Shown here: piece by piece, positions 11,676 to 23,100 of the stretch
How the letters are laid out: each line of letters begins with the position of its first letter
How positions within the stretch are numbered: position 1 is the stretch's first letter
DNA from: Amoebophrya sp. A120
Lineage: Eukaryota > Sar > Dinophyceae > Syndiniales > Amoebophryaceae
Direction of reading: 5' to 3'
DNA: 64,000 bases
Assembly: GCA_905178155.1 (NCBI GenBank)
Contig: CAJINV010000007.1
Location: 1,519,341-1,583,340, forward strand
Made by a program: the position numbers and the translations under genes
Notes under the pieces: generated by a model
The model's input: the letters and a program-made list of their open reading frames with translations, nothing else
Databases searched by the model: none
Told to the model about the DNA's origin: nothing

Positions 11676-14281
11676 ATGACCATGGTCATTGCAGCAGCTG
11701 CACCACCAGCAGAATTGGGTGAAATTGGCCGAGGACATGTTGACTTGCGGAAAGTCGCCGACATGATCATGAGTGAACACGTACTAGAACGAACTTGCCT
11801 AGCCGGTGCCGAAAGCGAGGCAAAAAATCTGCTATCCCTAGAACCAGGGAGTCAGAATGTTCCCTCGTGGAAACAAGAACTCGGGCAATTTCTCCGAGCG
11901 GTCGAACCCGATGCACATGTTGAGAAGAAGGCGGAGCTGCAAATGCCTCACCGCGCTGCACTACCTCCAAACGTGGTGGGGTCGTCACCTTCGTCCTCCT
12001 CGGCCGCAGCCGCGTCGTCTGCTGGGGATTCACTGCGACCACACGAAACACCGATCCCTGATGCTGATGGGCTCTCTCTTTCCGAACCATGGAGAACGGC
12101 CGAGCCGGTCGCTCCCGGAGCGCCAGGCTCGGGTCTCCCCGCAGCAGTAGCCCCGCTTCCATCTTTCGTGGCAGGAGCGGCAGGACGGCGACCTGCAGGA
12201 AGAGCAACACCAGGAGCCGGAGGGCCAGCTGGGCCGCCTCAAGAATCGCAGCGGCTTCTCCTGCAGCAACGCGGCCAGGAGCCTTCCCCTTCGCACATCC
12301 CAACCAACCGCGCAATCGGCGGAATAAACTCACGCAACGAGGCGCAAGGGGGCCGTGAAACGCAAGGGGTGGCACCGGGGGAACTTGGCAGTGCAGGCGC
12401 GAATGGGCGGAAAGCCGGTGGCGGGTGCTGCGATAGTTTTCTCGAGCACAAGCCGGCAGTTTCCAAAGAGGGACAAGATACGAAGAAAAAGCTTCAGCAG
12501 GGAAGAGACCCGGATGGGGATGATGAGTTTCTCGAACACATGGATGACCCAGACGACGAAAGACTCGACCAAAATCAAGACTTTCGAGAACTGGAACGAA
12601 ACACGACCGAGGAGCCGTCCGCGTTTGCTTCCAGCTTTTTAGCTGCTGGGTTGTGCCCTTCGTCGCCGGTGGAAGAACCGGAACCCCCTGCCCCTCCAAC
12701 ACCGCGCCAGCCTCGCCCAGTAGTTGTAGTAATACGAGCTGTAGCCGATAAGTACGACGATGAACTTGAGCAGGTCGCCAAGACGGAACTCGACGATGAT
12801 TTTTTGACTGCGGTGCAAGTCCTTGGATGGAATACAGCTATCTCAACTCATCCGAAAAATCTCAGCGTTGACATTTCAACCCCCAACGCTGGGGAATTTA
12901 TCTCAACTGCCGGCACCTCGGTGCCTCCAGCTGCATTGGTTTAGGGCTTCGGGCTTGGGTTTGGGGTTTAGGGTCGTCGCCGGCCGGCGGCGGCTGCCCG
13001 CCCGCAGAGTCTCTTCTCGCCCCCTCTTCTTGTGCGCGCCCTGTGGCCTTTGTTTTTTGGCCGTGCACGCGTCCGCACCTCCGCGCCCGCGCTTGTCTGG
13101 CGTTTCTTCCCGCCGACCCATTCGCCATCCCACGGCAATTGCTCATGATGATGATCCGCATGCGTGACGTGGGTCGTTGAGATTAATTTTTGGGAGTGGT
13201 TGAGGCCCTCGGGGTCGTTGGGATCGAAGCGTTGAGATAAAAGAATTGAGATTCCTGTATGCCATCCCAACTCCTTGATTCCGTCTGTCGACGAAAATTG
13301 CTGCAATTGACTCACGATCGGCAAGGAAACTTGCTGAAGCCTGAAGATGGAGAAACGACGCTCGAAGCCTACTTCCCGACGCTGTTTGAATTTCTCCGCC
13401 ACGAGGACACTAGATCGATTTTTCGATTGACTGGCCAGCTGTTCGCGGAGGCGGAGAGAGGCGGAGAGGCGGATGCAGCTGCAGCTGCGATGCGCAGAAA
13501 TGCAGGGAAGGAAGCGCAAGGACATGAAGAAGTTGATGGGATGAAGTTCCAAAATACTTTACAAAAAGTGTTTGAAAAGCTCGACCCGCTGTCGCCAAAT
13601 ATGAGACAAGATGATTGCGAATCGCAGGTGTGGCCCTTGTTTTTAGAAAAAGATATGCGCGGGAAAGGCAACGGCGCGTATCAAACTAACTGGATCGGCC
13701 GCCTGTGTGTCGCGGCTACAACGTTCGCTGCGAAGCTGCAAGAGGCGCCCAGCATGGAGGACAGCGTCGCCGGCATCGGTGATTTTCTGCGGAGTAGTGA
13801 TGGCAGAATCCTGTTTCGAAGCTACGGCTTGCCGTATTTCAATGACAAGTGTGGAAAGGATCTTGGCGAGGAAACCAATGGTGGAGCAAGCGACTATGTT
13901 GACTGTCCGCTTCGGGAACTTGGTGTCCGCAATTCGAGAGTTATGGTGCTGTATACCATGGCACAAATGATCATCCGCGTACTAATACGGCTGCAGGTGC
14001 AGAAGCACGCGGAAATCGTCGAAGAATGCAACCACGACCGCGACCTCGCCAGACAACTTGCAACCGAATCCTTTTATCGTGCCTTCACAGCGGCCACTAC
14101 CCCGTCTTTGGGTTCCGAAGAGCCGGTCCGCCGGCAGTTGAGATGGCTCTTAGCTGCGAGAAACGATGCGCTTAAACAAAAAGACGCTCAGTCCAAAAAT
14201 GAAGACCAGACAGCAGGAACGACCCCTACCACCCCCTTTCGCGTTGAAGACGGTTATCTGGGCCAGCTGCTCGGTTTCTGA
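11676..14281 (+). CDS. 'FLRxEDT' domain protein (tandem paralogue 2)
   Basis: Exons 11676-12825 and 13278-14281, joined by removing the family G introner; 717 residues. The frame is open upstream to 11472, so the start is uncertain; 11676 is the ATG downstream of a possible relic introner. The first 380 residues are Pro/Ala/Gly/Glu-rich and disordered. Across the splice comes the domain shared with the previous gene: VQVLDSV, FPTLFEFLRHEDTRSIF, then LRSSDGRILFRSYGLPYF. The alignment of VQVLDSV with VQMLQEL of the paralogue independently supports the join. A further helical region with no counterpart in the first copy follows (VMVLYTMAQMIIRVLIRL). There is no obvious signal anchor. Function unknown. 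Confidence 0.6.
12826..13277 (+). mobile_element. Introner family G (long TSD, GC-rich interior with telomere-like motif)
   Basis: The flanking duplication is CAAGTCCTTG (12816-12825) against CAACTCCTTG (13268-13277), 9 of 10 identical. TIRs read GATGGAATACAG, then TATCTCAAC, and in mirror image GTTGAGATAAAAG ... CTGTATGCCATC. Removing it fuses 'TAVQVL' to 'DSVCRRK' in phase. The interior is GC-rich and includes GGTTTAGGGCTT and GGGGTTTAGGGTC, resembling TTTAGGG telomere repeats. Confidence 0.7.
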
Positions 14282-14499
14282 GATGTGTAGTCTCATTCCC
14301 ATTGTCACCGTAACAGAGTAGTCAGTCATTAATTATGCTTTGACCATGTATGATCATTTCACTTTGATTTCAGTAATTAAAATTAGTTCACTCAATGTTA
14401 GGATGTTAGGAATTTTCATTTCAGTAAGAACGCAGTAGTTGAGGGTTTATGTTTAGGATGTTTAACTTTCGTAGATTTCTTTACTTCAGCAATCAGCCC

Positions 14500-14690
14500 C
14501 CTCTTGTTCATTTTTTTATTTCTTTTTTTATTTTTTATCTTTTCGCCCTTTTTCTTTTCGTTTTTCATTTTTTCCCCCCCATTTATTTTTTTTTTCGCCT
14601 TTTTTTGCTTTGGTTTTTCCTTTTCGTTCCCCTTTTTTTTTCTTATTTTATTTCGTGCTCACTGCTTTTTTTTTCCTATTTCTTTTATTG
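14500..14690 (+). repeat. T-rich pyrimidine tract
   Basis: Nearly all pyrimidine, with T runs of 6-9 broken by single C, A or CG. Low-complexity DNA; the Phe-rich ORFs read through it are artefacts of composition. Confidence 0.85.
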
Positions 14691-14699
14691 GCAATCTAG

Positions 14700-15980
14700 C
14701 TCAATTGCAATTTTTCAGTTTCACTTCCAGGAGCGTTCTCCGGGCTATTTCCGCTTTGGGCTGGGCACGTGTGCAGTGGGGTGACACCACCAGAGCATCG
14801 ACGCTTGCGCTACATTGATCATACCAAAAAGCCCGCGACCGTAAATCGGAAACATAAATCCGCATGCCTATAGGGGTAAACCCCAAACCCTTTTCGAGGA
14901 CCGTGCGCCCGCATATATAGCTAACGTCTATAGCCGTAAGCCGTGGCGGGCGTGCTATGTTGTGGGACGAATAGCAGGGGCGTTGATATGGGTCGAGGCT
15001 AGGCGCTATGTGTAGTAAGCCGCTACGCCAGACGGTACTAAAGACAGGGAGGTAGATATAGATATCAAGACATGGAGATAGTCATAGTTGCCCATAGGGG
15101 GCGATAATCGGGATCAAGGTAAACGCGGAGACTGGGAACGCCCTATGCCGACGGGTTTTGCAAACCCCCGCGTGAAAAACCCAGCGGGAAACACGACCGA
15201 AACCCCAGCCATAGATGCATGGCGCGGAAAACATACAAAAATGAACCGTGCCGGGTGCCCCCGCGGCGAACTTTTTACTTTCGCGCGCTACTGCCCCCCG
15301 AAATAAATGATCTCCTGCTCTCAGGTACTAGCCATAGGGTGCGACCAAGGAAGCCAAACGCCAATAATAGAAACTGCGCATCCTGAAGATAGAGAGCGTA
15401 TATTAAGCCCGTAGACCGCGGGCGATAAAGAAACAACTTTTCAAAACTACACCGGATGCGTGTGCAGTTTCCGCCGATGGTGAACGGCTGGCCACAACAT
15501 ATATAAAAGGCTTTGCGGTCATCTATAAAACTATCGCTAAGTGGTCTCCCATGGGTCGGGGGCGGTTGAACCCACGATGAGAGGGGGCGGGGACCGTTGA
15601 GCCCAGATTGTTTTCTTCGCCGCGACAAAGTAAGGCGGAAAAAAAGACAGCTGCCCCTGCAAGGACGCGGGATGCGCGGGCTAGCGCTAAGAAAGCAGGC
15701 CAGGTAAATAAACAGCAACACTATACGACAACGGACATAAAAGGGTAGAGACCTAAATCTACATGGGAATACGGGAGCAGATGGGAAGACCGATTTTTTT
15801 TTAAAGGAGGAGGGGCGTACGAATTCACGACGAAGCTCCTGAAGACAACGAACGAAGGGCCACGCACGTGCACGAACCGACACGGCGCAGTAAGCCGCTG
15901 CGCTACATGCCATTTTTTCTTGGCCCTTTTTGGCCGGGCTAGCCAGGCTACGGGTACGGAATTATTATTGCTACCACGTC
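14700..15980 (-). other. Anomalous segment, possible mobile-element relic
   Basis: Short strings such as 'gtaagccgct(a/g)cgc', 'gcgctacat' and 'tatagccgtaa' recur, and 'aaaccccaaaccc' resembles telomere sequence. The minus strand has ORFs at 14701-14886 (61 residues, MGFTPIGMRIYVSDLRSRAF at its start) and 15275-15913 (212 residues, Arg/Ser/Phe/Leu-rich). Neither matches a family I know, and I see no TIR or TSD delimiting the segment. It could be a foreign insertion, a non-coding repeat or an organelle-derived fragment. Confidence 0.3.
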
Positions 15981-16039
15981 GCATGAAAAAGCTTTTCTGT
16001 TGTGTTCCAAAATCATTGCGTTTCTCTTTGTCAGGGCAA

Positions 16040-16335
16040 AGCGCCGTGACTTTTGAAAACGAAAGAGTACGAACCCTGTTGCTTTTCGTCCCGGTTTCTG
16101 TTTCACCAAAAGATTTTCAGTTCGATTGCCCAACATTTCAATGCAAGACAGTGTGTTCTCCCGCCCGTTTGTTTTCTATTGTCCGGGAAAAGAATTGTCT
16201 TTCTGTTTCTGTGGCTTGACGCGTCGCCCCCGGACTCGTCGCGTGTATCGCCTGCTTTTGAGCCTGATGGAGTTCTGCAATATTGTGACCGCCGCGCTTT
16301 GATTTTATTGCTTGGCTTTTTGTCAATGTATGTCA
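16040..16335 (+). repeat. Dispersed intergenic repeat, copy 2
   Basis: Partner of 7771-8085, same strand and block order. In the shared frame it reads DCPTFQCKTVC, then REKNC, and ends SVA-stop, parallel to the first copy. Confidence 0.6.
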
Positions 16336-17108
16336 CTTCCTTTTCGCGTAGCTTTGCTAAAACTCAACCTCAAGCCAAAATCAAAGAAAATTTATTACAT
16401 ACAGAAATCACAGGAGCAGCAATTGCAACTCGCGCTCAAATCGTCCTAGATGAAAAACAGCCGAAATAAACGCAACTCGTGATCGTGCAACACATTCGTC
16501 CAGATCTATGTTGTAAGCGTTTCCGTAACGTTCGTGGGGTCAGGTCACCCGATTGCGCCTTTTGTCGTTCCATTGTGGTGCCGTCGTGCATGTCGCTAAT
16601 AATCGTTATCGTCTTCTGAGCTTACTATAAAACCGCCACGGAAGATGAAAGCATAAGCAAGAACGTGAACGCTGTGAAAAAATCCTAACAGGCTACTTTA
16701 TGTTGCAAGTAATCTGGTGGTAGGGGTTGGAACATGTAGTGAGACCACTTGCCCCCGTAGTTCATTGTGACGCATGTTCTTTGTGCTTAAACTACATGAA
16801 GTTTGACTAAAAGTAAAAGTACGCCTACGCCAATCTACCTTCCTATGAATGTTGTATGTCCTGAGACATTTTTTTTTCGTGTACGTCATATTGGTGAGAC
16901 TAACTACTTCTATATCTGATTCGCTTTCTTTTACTGCTGCTCCTGGTTCATCTGTCACTCTTTCTCCTACTGTATTCGAGACGAGGAGTAAGTCCTGACC
17001 CTGAAGACGCTCGCCTCTTTCGGCTGATTTTCATTTTCATTTTCTGCATTTGTTTTGTAGTTGTACCGGTCGGAGATCTACTTCATCAAACTTCAGCACA
17101 CGACTACC

Positions 17109-20100
17109 ATGATCTCCTCTTCCAAGCCCAAGACGATGCTCCCGGTGAAGCGCAAATTTCAGGGCGACGTTCTGTCGGAAGATACCCTGTTTTGTCCCGA
17201 ACTTTTGTTCGACCGAAAGCGGAGGCGCAACGAGAGCACAGCGGGGTTCGTGTCAATTCCCTCCAGCCCGGTGCGACCCTCCAGCTCCTCGTCTTCTTCG
17301 TCCAGCCAGAATCGAACCCTGGAACACCAGGTGGACCTGCTAGCCGCGAACGTGGAGGCGCACCAGGAGAAGATTCCGCTCCTGGGTGGTGTTCTTGACA
17401 CCAGCGAGGACGAGGATTCCATTCCGGACGAGACCAGCAACGGGTCGATTTGTAGTTCTATCGCTAGTGCTAGCCGCAAGCGGAACAAGAATAAATCTTC
17501 CGCACTAGCAGGTGCGGGTGTTGTGTCCACTTCCCTATCCCTGTCCCCCGACACGAGGCAGCGGCACATGCTCCGGGTCGCGCCGCCGGCCAAAAAGAAG
17601 TCGGACGAGGTGGGCATGGTGTTCGGCTCCTCGCGGTTCCAGCTGGCCATGAAGTCCACCACGGTGTTCCGCCTCTCGAGTCCCGATATCGACTTGCGAA
17701 CCAGGCGAAAGGAGAGAAAAGCCTTTTTGAAGTCCCTGACTACGGAGCTGCCGACCAGATACGGCGAGCAACAGGAAACAATAAATCCAGCGGTAGAGCA
17801 CCATAGTACAACGTTGTGCCCCCTCGTGTCGCCGTCCCCGTCGCCGCCGCCGGAATTCCCGCTAGATCGAGTGCTGATATCATCATCTTCGCCCGATGTT
17901 GAAATCGTGAACAACTCGAAAAGTTGTAGCCCGCCGCCGAGCTCGACCGCATCGTTCGACGCTTATTTTCCTCAGCACAAAAATACTGATCAGCAGCATC
18001 AGCTCGATAGCATGATTCCCTCCATGGTGAGCAACAGAGTTGTTCTTGCGGGTTCGTCGTCTACTTCGAGTGCTGCTTCGCCCTCGTCCTTGGGCCCCTT
18101 CGGTTTCATGGCCGCGAGAAGCACATCTAGTCCAGCAGGACAACACTCTACTGCTGGGGTCGATTCTGCGGTTTCGAGCCCAAACGTGCGGAAAGAAACG
18201 AGGGGCTTTCAAGCTTTCGCCTTCGTCCCGATGGCGGCCAGCAGTTGCACAGCCGCTGCATCTACTTCCGGTTCATCTTCCTCGACCACTTCATCTACTT
18301 TCGGCCCGGCCTCTTCTGGAAATAAAACAACTTCCGACATGGCCTGCAGCACGATAGAAGAAGACCAGTGCGGGACGATCAACAACTTCGTTTCCACTTG
18401 CGGGACGATAGGAAGCCCGCTGCTAGAAACCAGAACGGCTGACGTGTTGAATATTAACCGAGCAACTGCTGCTGATTTTTCCGCAATGGTAGTAAACGGC
18501 TCAAAGGACGACGAGAACGATCGGGCTCAGAGAGGAACGGGAGAGCAAGCACAAACTGTTAACAGATCGAAAGATGATCAACAAAGCGACGCGCCGCTCA
18601 TCTTCTACGCCTCGCCGACCCCGGTGTCAGCGGCACCAGCGCCCTTCTTCTTCGACGGTTGCGAGATGAGCTTGGGAGCTAGTCGTTGTAGTTCTAATCA
18701 GAATATGATTCAGGCGGATCGCTTTCATCATGAGGACCGTGACTTGTCTGCGAAGAGAACTTCAATGATGTACTCCGCAGCTCCTGCGCCGTCTACAACT
18801 TCCAGGACCTCTCCTCCTGTCGTGCAACAGCGCGGGCGTCGCCCGACAGCACCTGCTGTAGCGACGTCAACCTCAACGTCGACCTCAATATTTCGAGTTC
18901 CACCGTCCCGCGAAGAAGTAGATGACGGTGCGAACGAAAGAACGAGGAGCCGGAACCTGTCCACGGATCGCCAGGGGAACATGACCGCGTCGGAATTTTC
19001 CGACAGCGACAACAGTTCATCTTTGCTGGACATCTCCAACATGACTGCTGTTGTGCGGTCCGCGAGTAGCACACGGAACAACGACCGTGGTTTATTCCTT
19101 CGGGGCCGGTCGCCCCTGCAGTCCAGCCGAAGCTCGAAGAACGGCAGTGCTTTCTCTCTGAACACAAGCGAGGACTTGGAACGGCGCCGGGCGAACGAAA
19201 ATTTCACCAGCTTCGACCGGACGGTCAGCTCCGGGGTCAGCTCCACTTCCGGGAGTTCGTTTGACTTCAACATTGTGGACCGCGGAGGTGGTGGTGGTCC
19301 TTCAACCTCGCTAGGCTTTAATATCGCTCCTTCCTCTCCTACGGGCCCTGGTGCAGCTAGTACTCTTTTCGTCCCTGCGCGGAGCACAGAGAACAATGAC
19401 GGGGCGTTTTCTAGTTCGACCGCTACACCACCACCGGCTCGTCCTCTTGCTGGTGACAGCACTTTCATCGGCACAGATAGCAGTGGTAGAGCGGGTAGTG
19501 ACCGGAGGATCAACTTGTCATCCCTAAACAATCGCAATGTGCCGCTTGCTTCGATCGGATCGACCTCGAGCTCTTCCGCAACGTTGCCCGCATTGAACAA
19601 TGTCGTTGGAGGTGGTGGGGACGAGGAACAGGATTTATTGGTACATCACCAGCATCAGAGCGAGCAGAGCAGCAGCCGCAGGTCCTCCTCCTCAACATCC
19701 ACCCCTGGAGCGAATGCGATGGAAGACGTTGCAGTTGCGCACGAGATAAACTTTTTCAGGACCAGTGCTGCGACCACGACCAAGGAGCTGGAAAGACAGA
19801 TCAGCGGAGGCGGGGTAGAAGTTGTCCTGGGCCAAAATACTAGCAGCGCAATTGGTTCCACGAATGGATTATCTTGTAATCCAGATGGTTCTGCAACTGC
19901 ATCAGCAACCCGGAAGATGTCAAACACCGCGTTCCGCAAACGCGTGGACAGTTTGTCCGCAGCCGGTGCGGACTCCGAGCCGGAGAGTTTTACGCCCAGC
20001 ATCAGCCCGAAGAACAACCGGGGGAGTAGTTTTGTTGCGAGTACTACTAGTGGTCTTCAAGGACTACTACACGCGGCGGATAATGATAGTTTACGAACTA

Positions 20101-23100
20101 CTGGTGCAACTGCGACTTCCTCTGTTGTTCCGCAGCCGTTTTTCGCGTTTCTGGCGTACCCGGAGCAAGCGTCCTCCCCGGGTGACGATGCGGAGGAGGT
20201 GCAACTGCCAGAAGACTTGCTTTTCCAGGACACCAGTCCGGTGTCTGGAAATACGAAAACGCAAGAACAGGAGGATCCGACTGCATCCAGTCAGGTGAAT
20301 TTCTTCCTCTCAGAGCAAAATCAGCAGCTGTTCACGGTTGGACAGCAATTACTAGACAGAGCGGAAGCTGCTTTTGCTGGGAATCATCCTGTCGACCTCC
20401 GAACTGAAAGTGAGATCACGGAGTATCGGAAGCAGCTGAAGACCGTTATGTTGAAACTGCGCCGCGTCTTTCGCAAATTGAACGACGAGAAGCAAGGTAC
20501 TAGCAGCTTGAGCGGAAATAATAGAATCATCTCCGACGAACTACATGCGGTGTACGAGAAGCAGACGCGAGCCATGTACGACGCTTTACAACAGAAATTG
20601 CGGACGGTAAAAGTAGTCTTCAACAACACACCAGCTGTAGTCTCAACGGCAGTGCCTCAAGCTGTGGTTGTGGGAGAACCTGCAGATGACGAGGACGAGG
20701 AGCAAGACCAAAAGGCCCCTAGTGAAGGAGCAAACAGAAAGAGCAAGCAGGAAGTAGAGTCTCACGGGGACATTGCGGACCGAATTTGGCGCAGTCTGCA
20801 TGGCGAAGATGTTCTTGACAAGAACAATGGGAACAAGAACTACTCCACTGAAGTAGAACAACGCCGGTCGGTGGATGTTTCTGCAGGATCATTAAGGGAT
20901 GAAACTGAGTATATGCGGCCGATTTCTGAGTCCCCGGAGCCCCGCAGTCGATTGCACCAGGGCTCCGAATCCGCAGACTTGGCTTCCCGGAATTATCTGT
21001 TGTTCGAGCAGGTCGGACGGGATTCGGCCGCCGAAGCGGTGGCAGTTTCCGCGACGGAGGAAGATAGGGAGCGGATTAGCGACGGAGTAGATAAGGTAAA
21101 ATGCGACGTGTTATACCTATTGCTGCTGAGGCATTTTTGTTTTTCTGACAGATAGCCAACTGTTCGTGCTGAACTAATGCTATGGAATGGGAATCTTGTC
21201 TCTCTACTGCAACTGCATTACTAGAAAAATAGCGTACAACCAGCAAACAAAAGAACTGGTCGGACTGTTTCGGGAAGCTACACATGTGTCTCCTCGTTGT
21301 GTTACCAAGCTACAAGCTCCTTCATCTGCATGCGTTTGCGTTTGTATCGCTGATGAAAATCAACCTGTACAAAATTTGTCGAACAAAACACAGTCCGCCA
21401 TTCTCCAAACTACCGAGTTCCACGGTACGGCGCAAGTGGAACTGGAAATCAACTATCAAATGTAAAAATGTCTGGGTCTGGAAGATTCTGAGATTTGTCA
21501 TGCATGTTTTGCATGACCCAGGATGTCTGTAATGCACGGCCGCGCATCACAGATTTTGAGAGGGCTTTCTGATGCCTCCTCCGCATGACAAACGCCCTCC
21601 CCGCGTAGCACAAACTAGACTCCTCGTTTTGCTGGTCATGCAATACAGATTTTTCTAGAACCCAAAGTTAGCATCACAAGTTCCAATCTTCCAGACCCAG
21701 ACATTTTTACATTTGATATCAACGCGGATGGTACAACCGGGGCGATCATCAGTGACTGGAAATTGACACGAGACCTCACCGAAGGAACGCAAACTGCGTT
21801 AGTGTTCGATAAACAGGCTTTAGGCAGACCCAGATCCGGTACTGCAGGTGGGGGTGAAGATTCCGTGCTATCCAGGAGCATGATGGAAAACGCGATGAAC
21901 CGCACGGAGAGCACAAGGAGCAACAACTCCGCGTCGAAGCGCAGCCGTGGTCAGAAGCGATGGACGGCGAAAGACTTGGAGGACAACTTTGAGGATTTTT
22001 CAAGGGACAATATCACTTTGTCTACCACGTCCTTGCCGAACAGGAATACAACTTCACACGATAATGCTGTTGACGACTCCCCTGCTTCGCGACGCGGACA
22101 ACAAGACAGGAGTTTTAAAAGACAACTGAGCGCCCTGAACAACTCTCCGAAGGTGAAGGTTCTTGTGGGAAAAAATACCAACTATAACGATGGAAACCAC
22201 GATAGTACAGCAACAACTATTCCACCCCCTAATATTATTTCCTCAGAAAGGCAGAAGAACTACTTGAAATTGATGGATTTACGGGTGGAGCTGGAGGAAA
22301 CGCGGGAAAACGTGAAGGACCGCTACGACTCCTATCAGAATGAAAAAAGCCCCCGCCCCATATCAAATGGGAAATCTGTGACGCAGGATTTGTGTACACA
22401 AATGCGCGCTCTCTTGCAATACGGCATCGCAGCCAGATCCGCAGCCTAGGGACGGGCGTTTGAGTCTAGGCGCTTAGCATTACAAACGGCCGTCCTCTAG
22501 GCCCAACAGCATGCCAAATCGCTTCCCTACCCAGATAGCAACAAATGCTCACGCCGCAGCCGTCCCAGGAGCCTTTATTTTGTTGTTGTCTCTCGGTAGT
22601 GATCACTTTGTCCAAACTTATTCTACCTAGAGTTTGTCGAGTAAGTGGCTACCGTTTTAAGGTTTAGAGAAAGACAGGGACACCCAGCCCTTAGCTTCCC
22701 AACAAGACAGACTTGATTTGTGGTCTCAAATAAGCAATACAAATTTTCGGAAGCATGCCTTTTCGATATGGGGAGGGGGGATCTTTCCTTTCGATAACTC
22801 CGTGAAGCAGTTCGCGACGCAGAGTCCGCCCCACAGCCCGGAACGGATGAAGGCGGCGAATGAGTTGCAAGAATTGCGGGACAGTGACTTGAAGTTAAAG
22901 TTGGAGATCACCAAGGTGGACAACAAGTTGAAGGAGGCGGAAAATGTGCTGGACGACAACGAACTCTCGAAGCTGAAGAAGCAGGTCATCGAGCGAAACG
23001 GCGGAAACCTCGGGAAGCAGTTACACCCCTTTTCAGGAGGTGGAACAACTTCTGCAGGTCGTAGTTCTTCTGGTGGAGCAATTGTCTCTTCGTATAAGAA

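Larger units (their letters stand above)
14282..17108. other. Gene-poor block: T-rich tract, anomalous segment, dispersed repeat
   Basis: Holds no gene I can support. In order: about 200 nt after the upstream stop with nothing recognised; the T-rich tract (14500-14690); a segment of different texture (about 14700-15980); the second copy of the dispersed repeat (16040-16335); then an AT-richer leader. TTTTGTAG at 17053-17060 could be an acceptor, cis or for trans-spliced leader addition as known in dinoflagellates, just before the ATG at 17109. Confidence 0.5.

Noticed and set aside
14449-14818. Phe-rich ORFs suggesting a membrane protein
   Set aside because: They are translations of the T-rich tract; the hydrophobicity is an artefact of base composition.
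15275-15913. 212-residue minus-strand ORF as a protein gene
   Set aside because: Arg/Ser/Phe composition without domain, in an anomalous block, with no supporting context; kept only as part of the anomalous segment.
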